A stretch of 64,000 bases of DNA from G041200185 sp041200185 (GCA_041200185.1 CP165730.1:434001-498000), one strand, 5' to 3'; positions 7,408 through 17,820 are shown, numbered from the stretch's first letter. Notes: generated by a model not told the origin, from the letters alone. Made by a program: numbers and translations.

Positions 7408-9810
7408 CTATTCGGAATCTGCATCGTCATCGTCGTCATCATCTGTGCTACTGTGCTTCACGGTAACTTTCGGAATAGAGAAAGTATTTTTCCCATCGGA
7501 CAGATGAGCGCCGTTGCCTAAATTCCAGATGCTAACGTATCCACCGTAGATCCCAGGGGCGGCCATGATGCTGGGTACCTGGACCCATTCTCCTTCACTT
7601 GAGTAGATGTTGAAGAATTTGGCGATGGCGTACTCGTGATGCATATGTCCACAGGCTGAAGAGATGGTCATTCTTGACAACTCGTTCTCCGAAAGGCGCT
7701 GTTCCGACGGCAGAAGGTAGAAGGTATCCTCGAAGAAGTGCAAGAGATGCAAGTAGTCTTCGTGGGCTGCCAAAACTACGTGGAGCGGAGCACCAGGATT
7801 TTGCTGGGATAACTGCCTGACACCCGTTGTGAAATTGAGGGCTGTTTGGGCAATGACGGGGTTGATTTTTCCAGGAGCTTCAGGAGAACCTGTGTGCCAT
7901 AGATGACGGCTTACCAGCGTCAATTTGTCGGCAGTTGATTGTTCGTCATTTTCCTCGTCGCTCTGATCATTGTTGTTGTTATTATTGTTGTCGTCATCAT
8001 CATCGTCGTCACTTTTCAGACCTAAGGTCTTGAGGTGATCTGTCGTAAATCTCGACGCCTCCGCAAAGTTGTAGTTGTCATAGCCCTGGAAAATGATCCC
8101 GTCATACGTGTACAGGAAGCTATTCGGACGTCCATCACGGTCACAACGGTCATTATCGGTGTTTTCGAGAGCTCGAGTGTACTCGTCTGTGAACATGGGG
8201 ACATAGTCCATTTCAGGTTCGCCATCTTCGTCAAGAACAGGTTTGCCTTGGCCATCCAAAACAGGAACTTCGTGTTCCCCCAGACCACCGTTCGCAAAGT
8301 TGACACACAGAGGGACAACGAGAACGTTACCGTCAATCACAAAGGGAATAAGGGATTGTGGGATCTGGTTATCCCGGAATCCTAGTATGGTGTTACTGAT
8401 TAGCCGGCCAAAAGTTTCATGATTTTGAGCAGCTTCGTTTGCGGCGTCATTCCAGTTGACAATAAACTGGTGGAAGCCAGCATCATCCTGCGTGTCATGG
8501 TTCCCGAAGGTATCGTACATATGCCCTTGAGCCGTGTGGTTCAGGTCTTTTTTAAACTGGATAAGAGTATCTGACTCGAATCGTTGAGGACCCCTTGCAA
8601 AGGCCGAACGAGCGGCTAAGTCACCCGAGCCAACAACAATCAGCGGACAGTTTTCTGCAAGGACTTGAGCGACATCATTGATATGTTTATAAATGCGTGT
8701 TTCGCCGTGCAAGTCTGAAATTCCCAACATTGCGATACCGCCCTCTTCTGCGATTTGGGTGGCGAATTTACGAACTTTCTCAAGACGCTTGTCCCACACA
8801 GCTTTTGAAGGAGCACTATGATTATCTCCCACGGCCACAGGTAGATTGAGCACAAGGGACGGGTCAGCCTTAGGTTCGTGGTTATACAAACTTGCGAATG
8901 ATACAGCTTTCGCCTTGGGGATTTTGAGGTAATTTCCCCGCCCTTTTGTGGTTTTCAGAAGGATATTTGTGTTTTGACGATAAGTCCTAAATTCTTCGAG
9001 GCGTTGAGTCATACCCTTTAAGCGAAATACGCCCGGCCCGTCATTTAAGCGGCTGAGGGTTTGTTCCTGCAGAGCGATCATGTCATCCGTAATGTCGGAA
9101 TCTGATACAACCTTTTCGGGAATGAACCGGAAGGTCGACAAGAGCTCGTTACGGCTAAGAGTGTAAAGGTCTATCAGGAGGCTTTGGACGACCTGAGGAA
9201 AGTCATGTTGAGCTGCAAGAAACGAGATTTTATCTAGAACTGTTTCGACGGATTCGTCTTTAAAGCAGAGATCGTAAATGTGCTGAGCTAGCTGTTTATC
9301 GTTGCCGTCATAGAGTTCAATCCAATCGCAAGTTGATCGACGAAGAAGGGCATTAGCCCAAACCCACTGAGCATAAGACTTGAGAGCAACGTCTTGTTGG
9401 GCCCAAAAATCCGCCTTAAACTCGAGAGCGTTGATCTCCTTTCCAAGGAATTGAGTCTTAACGTTTTGGAAACGCTCTTTGAAGTCTTTGGAGGTCCCCG
9501 TGAAGGCTTCGACGTGGATGGTCATGAGTTTGTCGATAAGTTCCTGATTTTCTTGAGATAGTTCGTTATTGGCGACAGCATTTTCCAAGTCCTGACGCCA
9601 TGAAAAATCAGGAGCGACTTGCTGAATCACAACGGCAGGTTGCTGTTGAGCAGGGGCTGGTGCGTTCAGCGTTGGAGCTGCTGCATTGGGGCGATTGGTA
9701 CTCCAGACTGAAGCTGTTGCTAAGAGGCCAGCTCCAACAAACATACAACGTGTTGAAAGCTTGAGTTTCGCCTGATTTTTTCTTAGATTTTGTGCTGATT
9801 TTGTTTGCAT
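7408..9810 (-). CDS. Secreted calcineurin-like metallophosphoesterase with Asp/Asn-rich runs, 800 aa
   Basis: Predicted exported phosphoesterase; substrate unknown. The N-terminus is a signal peptide (basic KNQAKLKLSTR, then hydrophobic CMFVGAGLLATASV) followed by a Pro/Ala/Gln linker. After a helical region of about 280 residues come the metal motifs of the calcineurin-like fold in order: ISDLHGE (about 375), GSGDLAAR (about 403), FGNHDTQD (about 438) and, far downstream, ACGHMHHEY (about 725). Between the last two is an insertion with seven Asp then seven Asn (about 615-630). The C-terminus ends in another seven-Asp run. Such acidic runs may bind calcium or be disordered. The start has GGGAGG upstream. 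The gene stands alone. Family certain, role unknown. Confidence 0.85.
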   Translation of the reverse strand: MQTKSAQNLRKNQAKLKLSTRCMFVGAGLLATASVWSTNRPNAAAPTLNAPAPAQQQPAVVIQQVAPDFSWRQDLENAVANNELSQENQELIDKLMTIHVEAFTGTSKDFKERFQNVKTQFLGKEINALEFKADFWAQQDVALKSYAQWVWANALLRRSTCDWIELYDGNDKQLAQHIYDLCFKDESVETVLDKISFLAAQHDFPQVVQSLLIDLYTLSRNELLSTFRFIPEKVVSDSDITDDMIALQEQTLSRLNDGPGVFRLKGMTQRLEEFRTYRQNTNILLKTTKGRGNYLKIPKAKAVSFASLYNHEPKADPSLVLNLPVAVGDNHSAPSKAVWDKRLEKVRKFATQIAEEGGIAMLGISDLHGETRIYKHINDVAQVLAENCPLIVVGSGDLAARSAFARGPQRFESDTLIQFKKDLNHTAQGHMYDTFGNHDTQDDAGFHQFIVNWNDAANEAAQNHETFGRLISNTILGFRDNQIPQSLIPFVIDGNVLVVPLCVNFANGGLGEHEVPVLDGQGKPVLDEDGEPEMDYVPMFTDEYTRALENTDNDRCDRDGRPNSFLYTYDGIIFQGYDNYNFAEASRFTTDHLKTLGLKSDDDDDDDNNNNNNNDQSDEENDEQSTADKLTLVSRHLWHTGSPEAPGKINPVIAQTALNFTTGVRQLSQQNPGAPLHVVLAAHEDYLHLLHFFEDTFYLLPSEQRLSENELSRMTISSACGHMHHEYAIAKFFNIYSSEGEWVQVPSIMAAPGIYGGYVSIWNLGNGAHLSDGKNTFSIPKVTVKHSSTDDDDDDDADSE

Positions 9811-10588
9811 AATTTCCTCCCTAAAGAAATTGTTAAAAGTTAAAAAATAACGAGTTAAAAGTTTCAGATTTTATGTATTAGTTAAGGTTGCAGAGTGATT
9901 TTATTTTATAGTTTTCTGTTTTTATATTTATTTTGATTACATTTATCATGAGTAAAAGTTCCCCCTAAAAAAGCTAAAATGGTCGCAATGGTTGTTAGAA
10001 GTGAGGAGGTGAATCGCGTGGTTCCCTAGCACCTTTGGGGGTCACCCCTTTGCCCCTCAAGTGCTGTCACAGCTTCGCGAAAAAGCGTTAACAATTCGTT
10101 AACGACAACGGTGTTTTCGTCCGTATTGGTAGACGGATTTCGTTAATCGCGCTGTTTTTTTAAGGTTTTGGATGAGGAAAATTTTGTGATGGGTTCGTTC
10201 AACGTCTTATCTTTTAGAATTTTCTCGGACGTTGTTCTTTCTGCGCCGCGTTCAACCTCAAAGGCGGACCGATATCTTTTGTTTTTCTGTTCTTGAATGA
10301 AGCCGCTTTTGAGGGCGAAAAAGATTCGTAGATTTCATTCCTTCAGCAGGAGATAATTTATGAACAAGGCGTTTTTGATAGGTGAGGGGTGATTGCTTGT
10401 GTTGTCTGTCCCTCATATTTTCAGCTTAATCTACTTTCTTATGCGGCGACAAGTTTTTATTTAGCCCATATTCGAATATTTGATAATGATTGATTTTTTC
10501 TTCGTATTTATATTTTATTTTATGTTATAGTAAATTTTTATACTTTCTTTTACAAGTTTTTAAACAAGCGAAAGAAATTTTAAAAATG
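9811..10588. other. Gene-poor 778-bp gap
   Basis: Holds the leader of the phosphoesterase gene (minus strand, AT-rich near 9830-9960) and the 3' flank of the giant gene ending at 10589. A short spaced repeat CGTTAAC-AATT-CGTTAACG at 10086-10104 is both a direct and an inverted repeat. A minus-strand open frame at about 10143-10312 is protein-like but has no normal start codon and may be debris. No tRNA or clear terminator seen. Confidence 0.5.
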
Positions 10589-13500
10589 CTATGAGTCTGA
10601 CGAAAAAGGATGAGGAAGGTTATCTTCAGGAACGAGGTTGATGGTATGGTTGAGGCCTGTCGTTGATGTAAAGTGCGGGTTAAACCAACGCCGGATTTCA
10701 GCCTGAAGGCGGCAACGCATGGAGTTCTCGCGTTGTTGAGCGGTGCGAATGGCCTCAGCTTGAGAAACGCCGTGAATGGAGAGGTAATCCGTTGCGCGGT
10801 CTGTTAACCACTGAGCCTGACTGGCAAGAGCGCGCTCACGTTCCTTCTCGCATACGGATAGTAGTGTTTCTGCCATGCGATCAAACACGGAAGGCAGAGG
10901 TTGAAGAGCGGCCGCTATTCGTTCCGTAACCGCGTCGGCGTAGCAGAACGGGGTTCGGAAGGCTTGAGCAAGGCGCCGTAGTTCAAGGTTGAGCTTGAGC
11001 CAGGTGGGAACGTGAGGCTGGTACGTGCCACCGGGCTGGTAAGCTACGGCGAAATCGTGGAGGTGTGTTACGATGTCATGAACAACAACAAGAGTTTCCT
11101 GAATGGCCGTTATGAGATTTTCTATGGATAACGAAACAGGGACATCTTCGACTGATAGGGCGGCGATCCCTTCCTCGTTGATTTCCGTACCTTCCTCGGG
11201 TTCCTCTTCGGACTCCATAAAGCCGTCCGGTTCGGCTAGCGCGGGTGGAGTACCTTTGGGTTCTTCCAAAAGTTGGAGCTCAGGAGTTACATCGCCAGAG
11301 AGAGGTGGAGGGCCCCACAAGGCAAGAGCAAGGTCCTGCACTCCCTCACGAAGACGATCGATGAAGGGGATGACGTCACGGCAACAGGCGCCTTGAGAAA
11401 GGGAAAGCATCATCTCCTTTGCAGCCGCTGTGAGATTGTGGAGGCGCTGGAATCCTTCTTCGCTGACGACTCCCTTCTCATTGATGGCGAGGTTTGTCGT
11501 TGCTTCATTGGAGGGAAGTTCTTCAAGAGGCACTGAGGATGGTTCCGCCGAAGAGGTAGATTGGATTGTGGTTGTTTGTTGTTGGGTTGCGTTCAAAAAA
11601 GAAGTCAACTGCTGTGAAAACGACAACAGAGCGGCTTTGAGGTCGGCAAGCGGTTCGAGAATTTCTGTGTAGCAAGGCGCTTGCTCTTGGAACGAAAGGT
11701 GGAGTTGCTGCAGGATTTCTGCACGTTCTTTCCAGGCGTCAGCATGGTTGCGCCACAGATCGTCCCACATACCTTGCTCAGCTGCGCGTTCGGCCACAAC
11801 AGGATTCAGAACAGCTGAGGAGGTGCCGTAGGCCCGGCAAAAGGGACGTCCAACCAAGGCCGTCGCTTGCTTCTGCAAGGTTTGGCAAAGAGGGATCATC
11901 GCCTCAAGTACTTGAAGACCTCCGTGAACAATAACAGCTTGCTGGAGGGCGGCATTGATCTTCTGCTCACTCTCACACCAAATGGCCAAAAGAGCTTGTC
12001 GCTGTTCTGCCGTTTCCCCACAGTTTTCCGCCGTGGGGTTTTCTGATTCTGTTGGAAGTGTGGTAGGGAGGAGTTCTGTGAAAGCTTGTCGGCAAAGATC
12101 TGCAAAAGCCAAAAGAATCCCCTCTGCAGCCGAGTGAAAACAAGAAGTTCCAGAAGGCGCCTCAACGAGTTGCGAGAGGATGCTGGAGTAGGCCTGGATC
12201 CATGAGAGTCCTCGTGCTGAAAGTAAAGGCGTTTCTGATGCAGGAGCTGGATGAGTGTTTGAATGACTATTCCAGCTGGTGATGGCCTCTGCAAGGGCGT
12301 GGTACTGCTGAGTCCAGGCTGAGATTTCGCGCCAAGCCGTTGTGGAACAAAGACGTTGTACATGAGCCTGAGCCGACTGCAAATGCGGAATGACGCCCAC
12401 TTTATTGCCGAGAGATGATGAGAGATCTGCCCGCAGCGTCTCAAGAGCTGCTGGTAAATTTTGAGCAAAAAAGTTCGAATCTTCTGCAAAAAACCAAGTA
12501 TCGCTGCCGGAGGGAGGGGTTAGGACCTTGGCAAGGGATTGGTGGACAGTCGCCATTTTTCCAAGCCATTCTGCTAGCCAAAGGTCGGGGACTCCCTGTG
12601 AGAATGACGAAATGTGATTTGAGAGGGAAACCCAATATTGGCCGATTTCTTGAGCTAAGGCGACGATGCTAGCGAGGATAACTGAGGGATCTGAAACGGC
12701 TGAGACGTCGAAGGAAGTTCGAACTGAAAAGGCAGTGGGTACCCCCAAGTGGTTTGACCAAATTTCCGCTGCATCTGCCACTCGTTTGAGGCTTTCCTCA
12801 ACAGGTTTTAGGGTTGCCTCCATATCGCAGCTGTTAAGAGAGGAACGTTGAAGCGCCAGAAGAGCTGCACGCAAAGAGGGAACAAACAACTCCAGCGACC
12901 CTACCCAGGCTTTACAGTAGGAGGCTAGAGTCGGGCTGCAGAGACGTGTGTAGGTATCCGAAACTGTGGAAGGTGCAACGGTATGAAGAGCAATCCGAAC
13001 AAGGGCCTGATGGATCCCTTTGAGGCCTTGGATAAGTTTTGCGGCCTTGAGTTGGTAAATGCGGTCATAGAGTCCTTGAAGAGCGAGAGCGAGGTCGTTC
13101 ATAACGGAAATGAGCTTGTCTCCACGTACCTCCTGCTTCAGGCAGGCCTCGCACTGGATCCCCTGGAAGAGGCCCCGCATATCTTCCTGGGCTGCGAGGA
13201 CAATAGACGGTAGAGCAGCTATATCTTCCAACATTTGGTCGTCAAACTGTTCACCCGTTGTGAGAGGGGCGTTCACAACATCCACAATGGATCGAAGATG
13301 CAAAGTAACGATATCCACCATTTTCGCTAATCTCTCACAAGTTCCACCAAAGAGGCCACTGACGCTATCGTTCTCTACTGTCGAATTTGATACAACGTCA
13401 ACTTCCGAGGACTCCGCGATCTGATCTAGACATTCCAACAAACTTTTTAGTGCCTGTTGAAGGTGACTGAAATGCGCCAAACCTTCCTCGTCCGCCTCAA

Positions 13501-13756
13501 GTCTATCTTCATCCAAGACGGTGAAACCACACCGGTTTTCTGAGCTGTTGATCTGAAAAGATTCACTGAGGAGGTGGAGCGCATTCCGAAAAGCCTCCGC
13601 GTGTTGCCGTATTTCCGAGAGAGAAGAGGGCGTTACGGTGATATCCGAGACGATCAATTTCTGGAGAGTTGTTGCAACTTGAGCTAGTTCTTTAACGATA
13701 TTCTGAAGGATGATGCGCGCCTTTTCACAACCCGGGCAGGACTCAATAGAGAGCAT
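10589..13756 (-). CDS. Giant hypothetical protein, about 1,055 aa, second of an overlapping pair
   Basis: No family recognised. The protein is mostly amphipathic helix, rich in Ala, Leu, Glu and Gln, with repeated patterns such as LxxLxxxLxxL; long helical bundles are likely. CxxC near the start (ESCPGCEKARI) resembles other cysteine pairs spaced through the chain. A short acidic segment (ESEEEPEEGTEINEEG) lies about 240 residues from the end. The ATG at 13756 was chosen because AGGAGGAGG lies 8 nt upstream and the start overlaps the previous stop by 14 bp. However, residues encoded between 13813 and 13756 (METEECQNRVSTLQEEVRQ) also look coding. That fits either a start at 13813 or continuation from the upstream gene after a frameshift near 13825. 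Confidence 0.7.
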   Translation of the reverse strand: MLSIESCPGCEKARIILQNIVKELAQVATTLQKLIVSDITVTPSSLSEIRQHAEAFRNALHLLSESFQINSSENRCGFTVLDEDRLEADEEGLAHFSHLQQALKSLLECLDQIAESSEVDVVSNSTVENDSVSGLFGGTCERLAKMVDIVTLHLRSIVDVVNAPLTTGEQFDDQMLEDIAALPSIVLAAQEDMRGLFQGIQCEACLKQEVRGDKLISVMNDLALALQGLYDRIYQLKAAKLIQGLKGIHQALVRIALHTVAPSTVSDTYTRLCSPTLASYCKAWVGSLELFVPSLRAALLALQRSSLNSCDMEATLKPVEESLKRVADAAEIWSNHLGVPTAFSVRTSFDVSAVSDPSVILASIVALAQEIGQYWVSLSNHISSFSQGVPDLWLAEWLGKMATVHQSLAKVLTPPSGSDTWFFAEDSNFFAQNLPAALETLRADLSSSLGNKVGVIPHLQSAQAHVQRLCSTTAWREISAWTQQYHALAEAITSWNSHSNTHPAPASETPLLSARGLSWIQAYSSILSQLVEAPSGTSCFHSAAEGILLAFADLCRQAFTELLPTTLPTESENPTAENCGETAEQRQALLAIWCESEQKINAALQQAVIVHGGLQVLEAMIPLCQTLQKQATALVGRPFCRAYGTSSAVLNPVVAERAAEQGMWDDLWRNHADAWKERAEILQQLHLSFQEQAPCYTEILEPLADLKAALLSFSQQLTSFLNATQQQTTTIQSTSSAEPSSVPLEELPSNEATTNLAINEKGVVSEEGFQRLHNLTAAAKEMMLSLSQGACCRDVIPFIDRLREGVQDLALALWGPPPLSGDVTPELQLLEEPKGTPPALAEPDGFMESEEEPEEGTEINEEGIAALSVEDVPVSLSIENLITAIQETLVVVHDIVTHLHDFAVAYQPGGTYQPHVPTWLKLNLELRRLAQAFRTPFCYADAVTERIAAALQPLPSVFDRMAETLLSVCEKERERALASQAQWLTDRATDYLSIHGVSQAEAIRTAQQRENSMRCRLQAEIRRWFNPHFTSTTGLNHTINLVPEDNLPHPFSSDS

Positions 13757-16700
13757 CTGACGAACCTCCTCCTGCAACGTAGAGACCCTGTTTTGACACT
13801 CTTCTGTCTCCATGATGGGGAGTTTTTTGAGGGTTTTCCTCCAGCAGGGAAAACACCCTTCTTTCTCCCGCCAGGAAGTTAAGATGAGCTTCAACGCGCT
13901 CATCGTTGTTGAGGGTGAGCCATTTTTCTTTGTAGGCCTGTATATCCTCAAAAAGCTCTGTAGGCGGCTGAAAAGTTCCTATGCGCTGAAGCGAAGAAAA
14001 GGCAGGATGATAGCGGTATTCGGGGTGGTCCCATAGTTGGCGGAGATGCACCAATCTTTGCACGAAAGCTGGAGAATAAGCCATTGAAGGGGAATCCGTA
14101 TCGACATGGTAAGGGATATCGGCCTTCATAAGGAGGTTCAACAAGGTATAAAATGTCGAAAAACACGAATGATACGCTGCACTAGGACGAGTTGTGGAGT
14201 CTCCCAAAGCAAGGCGGAAGTTTGTTAAATTTTCACGCAAATCTCCACTCAAAAGGAAGTGTTGTGCTCGCTCTATAGCTCCGAAAACTGTTCTGTAAGT
14301 GTAAGATTGCCGGGCATCATAAGGAGTACCAAGCGTCATCAACAAAAACGAAAACCATTCGTTGATTTCGTGGATCTTGTTAGCAAGGTCAGCATCTGTT
14401 AGTGGGTTCCCCGTCTTATCACTTTGATATTCAGGAAGTATGGAAAGCCACCTTGAAATGAATAGCTCGGGTTTTGACATTAATCTGATGATTTCGTTGA
14501 AAACTCCAAAGAGGGTTGGGGCCACCAAAAAAGTCGAATGATCTTCTGGAGCTCCGAACAATACAACGCCTTCAGGGAAGGTTTCTTTCCACTGCTGGAG
14601 AGCCGCCTCCATTTTCAGCAGACGATTCTGAAGAATTTTCTCGTTGATTTCTTCTTCGTTGCGTTCATCTTCTTCTTGCGAGAGTAAAACGGCAAGCAAA
14701 GGATTTATAGCGAGGGCGTGGATATTTTTATCCCAAATTTTGATCAAGTCATCTTCTGATGATACTCGTTGTGTTGCTACCCAGGCTAAGACATGCCTTT
14801 CCGGCCAAGATGTTGATAAAAACGTTAACCCTCGTCGCTCAGGATAAGCAGGTAAGTCGATATCAAACATGTGGTTGATAAAATACTGGACATCTAACCG
14901 CACGCGGTTTTTCTGACCGTAGTTAAAGGCTTGTTGTAGGACTTCTCGGCGAAGTCGCTCGACTTTTTGTACATCGGGCGCTACGGAAAGGTGAGCCCAA
15001 GTCCGTTCTCGCTCGAAAACTTTCGTGATTCCTGAATAGATGGATAACATCAAGTTCTTGGTGATGCCCCAGATGGATTCCATTTCCGAGTCGAGTGAGC
15101 TGCCGCAAACCATTGCCATGGCGTAGGAAGTTTTGCTGGAAAAGAATTTCTGGAGGAGCGATTGCATACAGCTTTCATTGTTTTCGGCAGCAACAACAAA
15201 GAATTTTTTGCAAAACTGAAGAATGTCTGAGTAGGGCGTTAGAAAAAATGCGGTTTTATGGACCTTTTCAAGATAAGGAAACATATCAACAAGAGTTTTG
15301 AGGTAAAAATCACTTTCTTTTTCTTCAATCCCAACGTAACTATTAACTTGATCGAGTTCCGATAAAGATAAGTTGAGTGGGTTATCATCCAGAAACTTTC
15401 TCATTTCGCCAAGCCCTTGGAGAGCATTCATGAACGGTTCTCCTTCCAGAAGGTACAGAGCTTGATTCATCAAACCAAACAGGCTCGCGTCTCGGCTTGT
15501 TATGCTCCCGATGATATAAGGGAGATTTTCGAGGTGATTGTAGACTTGCGCTTGGATTTCGTAGAGACAGGCCTGGACGGAATTGAGCCCTGAAAACAGC
15601 AGAGTGTCTAACGTGGCGAAGCTATCCAGAGGGAGGATGTTTGCGAATAATGGCAATAGCTGCGACAAACGTTGAAGTCTAGCAAAGAGCGTTATATCAC
15701 TTAAGGCTTCGGACGTTTCCTCTTCCGAGAGGAGAGTAAGATCAGCCACTTCACCAAGACGGAAAATAACTTCATCAAAAAAGGAGTCATTTTGAAGCCA
15801 TTTCTTGAGATTCGTGGTCTGTGTGAGCAAGGATGACGCTGAGGGGCCTCCCACGCGCTGAGCCAAATCTTCCGCCAAAGCAGCTCTGAGATCTGCCTCT
15901 TGGAGGCTGCCATTGCTGGATTTTTCTTGTAGAGCCAGGAGAGTTTGACGAGGAAGTCTGGCAAGATAGGGACGGATGCACTCGGGAGTAGCCTCCAAAA
16001 GGCTGGATGGAAGGAAGAGCTCTTTCCAGGTGCACACCCTTCCCAGGCACGACGTTGAGAGGATTCCCTGCTCTGCTGACGTGCTGTACCCAAGGTGCTC
16101 CAAAAATTCCTTTCCATCTTGCGACTGGTTTTGGGTAACCATGACCTGATGAAGAGCTCCCATTAATGAGACGGGCTCTGTGTCCCCTAAGCGCCCGATT
16201 TGCCGCAAAATTTTCTGTAGATTTTCGTCAGAAATTTCGGATTTCTCTTGGTCAAACAGAGCCTTGAAGCTACACAACTCAGTGGTGAAAGAAGGAAGAC
16301 TCTTTTCAGCTGCCTCTTCTCTCCTTCCAAAGAGAAGGTGCTGGAAGGTTGACTCGGGGCTGCCATTCCAAGCCTCGTTGATACGGGCGCAAAAACCAAA
16401 CACTGTCGGCTTTTCAGGCAAGTCATCACGCTCTCCTAAGATAGTTTGCAGGCGTTTTTCTTTATCTTGGCGAGAGAAAGTTCTTTCGACTAAATGCTGA
16501 AATGTCGTGAAACAAGTCGATTTTGTAGGAGTTTCTTGATCTTCCTTTTCTGCGTCAAAATCTTCCCCCAAATTGAAAGGTGTTCCTACAGATGCCGCGG
16601 ATTCAAGGTGTGCATTTAGAGAATTTGTAGACTCAACAGCTCCTGTTAAGCAAAAAAGCTCGCACCAAGCTTCCAAGGTCGGAGGATGATGTTGGAGTCC

Positions 16701-17564
16701 GCAGGAGATATCATAAAGTTCTCCCAAATCTTGCACAGCAGCCTGGTAGATTTCAGGGAGAAGCTCATTTTTAAGGGCTGCAATGCGCGATAAAAGTGGA
16801 GCTTCTGCGGCGGTACTTGCTGGGTCCTCCAACGAACCAACGAAAACGCGACCGTATTCGTCTGCAAACTCATTCAGGAAGTCCAGCCAGGTTGAAGACT
16901 GTGGGTTAAGATCCACTGACTGTGAGTGGAGGCTTTCGATAAAGCCCCATGCTTTCTCTAGGCGAGGTCTATCCAAAAAAGGCAAGATTTTACGGAAAAA
17001 AGTCTCAAAAACTTGGCAAATCTCCTGAAGACCAGCCTTATCGTTCGGCAGTGTCGGCAGAGACGAGAAAAGGGGGGCATCCTTGAAAAGAGCTTGCGTT
17101 AAGGTTGCGAACCCTCCGAAGATCGTCTCTCGTGAGGCATCATCAAACCAATTACCTAGAGGGAAAGTGTCTTGTCGCAGATTTTGCATTAGGTCCTCAA
17201 TTTCTTGCAGGAGAGTCGCCGCCGAAGGAACCCGTTGCTTCTCCTCAGGTTGTTGGCTTTCCCAAAAAGCCAATTGATTCATCCAGATATTAAGGCGTCC
17301 AAAAAGTGTTTGAGGCACGGCCTGATCCTGGTCTCCGAAAAGATTTTTGCCCGACGCACTCGCCTGTTGAGAACGCTGGTTGAGTTGCCCCCACAACGTT
17401 GAGATACCGGGCTCATCCACAGGAAAGCCAATTTTCTCCCACAGATCCATGTTCGCGCTTTCTACACAGCTAACCGACAGCAAAAAGAATACGCTGCACC
17501 GCGCCTCCTTCAGAGAGTATGCCTTCAAAATCTTCGTAATGCGTCTAAAGAGGCTCAACCTCAT
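13743..17564 (-). CDS. Giant hypothetical secreted protein, about 1,273 aa, first of an overlapping pair
   Basis: No family recognised. The ATG at 17564 (MRLSLFRRITKIL) has AGGA 5 nt upstream. The N-terminus has a long basic n-region then a hydrophobic core (CSVFFLLSVSCVESA), consistent with Sec export. The remainder is soluble and mainly helical, with many aromatic and Leu residues and no transmembrane segments. The last 26 or so residues after the A6 tract at 13823-13828 look unlike the rest (Arg/Gly/His-rich), as expected of an out-of-frame tail. The true product may therefore continue into the downstream 1,055-aa frame. Base composition resembles that of the neighbouring housekeeping genes. 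Function unknown; a host-directed or surface role is only inference. Confidence 0.72.
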   Translation of the reverse strand: MRLSLFRRITKILKAYSLKEARCSVFFLLSVSCVESANMDLWEKIGFPVDEPGISTLWGQLNQRSQQASASGKNLFGDQDQAVPQTLFGRLNIWMNQLAFWESQQPEEKQRVPSAATLLQEIEDLMQNLRQDTFPLGNWFDDASRETIFGGFATLTQALFKDAPLFSSLPTLPNDKAGLQEICQVFETFFRKILPFLDRPRLEKAWGFIESLHSQSVDLNPQSSTWLDFLNEFADEYGRVFVGSLEDPASTAAEAPLLSRIAALKNELLPEIYQAAVQDLGELYDISCGLQHHPPTLEAWCELFCLTGAVESTNSLNAHLESAASVGTPFNLGEDFDAEKEDQETPTKSTCFTTFQHLVERTFSRQDKEKRLQTILGERDDLPEKPTVFGFCARINEAWNGSPESTFQHLLFGRREEAAEKSLPSFTTELCSFKALFDQEKSEISDENLQKILRQIGRLGDTEPVSLMGALHQVMVTQNQSQDGKEFLEHLGYSTSAEQGILSTSCLGRVCTWKELFLPSSLLEATPECIRPYLARLPRQTLLALQEKSSNGSLQEADLRAALAEDLAQRVGGPSASSLLTQTTNLKKWLQNDSFFDEVIFRLGEVADLTLLSEEETSEALSDITLFARLQRLSQLLPLFANILPLDSFATLDTLLFSGLNSVQACLYEIQAQVYNHLENLPYIIGSITSRDASLFGLMNQALYLLEGEPFMNALQGLGEMRKFLDDNPLNLSLSELDQVNSYVGIEEKESDFYLKTLVDMFPYLEKVHKTAFFLTPYSDILQFCKKFFVVAAENNESCMQSLLQKFFSSKTSYAMAMVCGSSLDSEMESIWGITKNLMLSIYSGITKVFERERTWAHLSVAPDVQKVERLRREVLQQAFNYGQKNRVRLDVQYFINHMFDIDLPAYPERRGLTFLSTSWPERHVLAWVATQRVSSEDDLIKIWDKNIHALAINPLLAVLLSQEEDERNEEEINEKILQNRLLKMEAALQQWKETFPEGVVLFGAPEDHSTFLVAPTLFGVFNEIIRLMSKPELFISRWLSILPEYQSDKTGNPLTDADLANKIHEINEWFSFLLMTLGTPYDARQSYTYRTVFGAIERAQHFLLSGDLRENLTNFRLALGDSTTRPSAAYHSCFSTFYTLLNLLMKADIPYHVDTDSPSMAYSPAFVQRLVHLRQLWDHPEYRYHPAFSSLQRIGTFQPPTELFEDIQAYKEKWLTLNNDERVEAHLNFLAGERRVFSLLEENPQKTPHHGDRRVSKQGLYVAGGGSSDALY

Positions 17565-17791
17565 GAGATCCTGTGACTGCGGCACTCTGCATTATTCTAG
17601 AAATCTATAAGTTTATAAAATGTAAATTTTCCTAAAATATTTTAAAAATTTATATCAAAAATAACGAAATATAGGCTTTAAAAGCTCGGCAAGAAGGACC
17701 TTTGGCTGGAGTAAGGAGTGATATCTGAACTCAGAACGAGGGTCTTTTTAAAATTACTTAAATATAAAATAGTATTAATGTAATGCACGAT

Positions 17792-17820
17792 TTGCAATAA
17801 ATAATAATGATTGTTATAAT
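17792..17820 (+). promoter_or_regulatory. Sigma-70-type promoter for the 17862 gene
   Basis: TTGCAA at 17792-17797 and TATAAT at 17815-17820 are separated by exactly 17 nt. They lie 41 nt upstream of the ATG at 17862, which itself is preceded by AGAGGG. Confidence 0.7.

Noticed and set aside
10086..10104. CGTTAAC repeat as a replication origin element
   Set aside because: Only two short copies, no DnaA-box cluster and no dnaA, parA or hemE neighbours; not enough to propose an origin.
10143..10312. Minus-strand frame of about 53 codons in the 9.8-10.6 kb gap
   Set aside because: Protein-like (FIQEQKNKRYRSAFEVERG) but no ATG, GTG or TTG with a ribosome site; kept only as a note in the gap entry.
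11896..12489. 197-codon alternative frame inside the giant gene
   Set aside because: Lies wholly within the well-supported 10589-13756 frame and lacks a ribosome site; the composition is that of a shadow frame.
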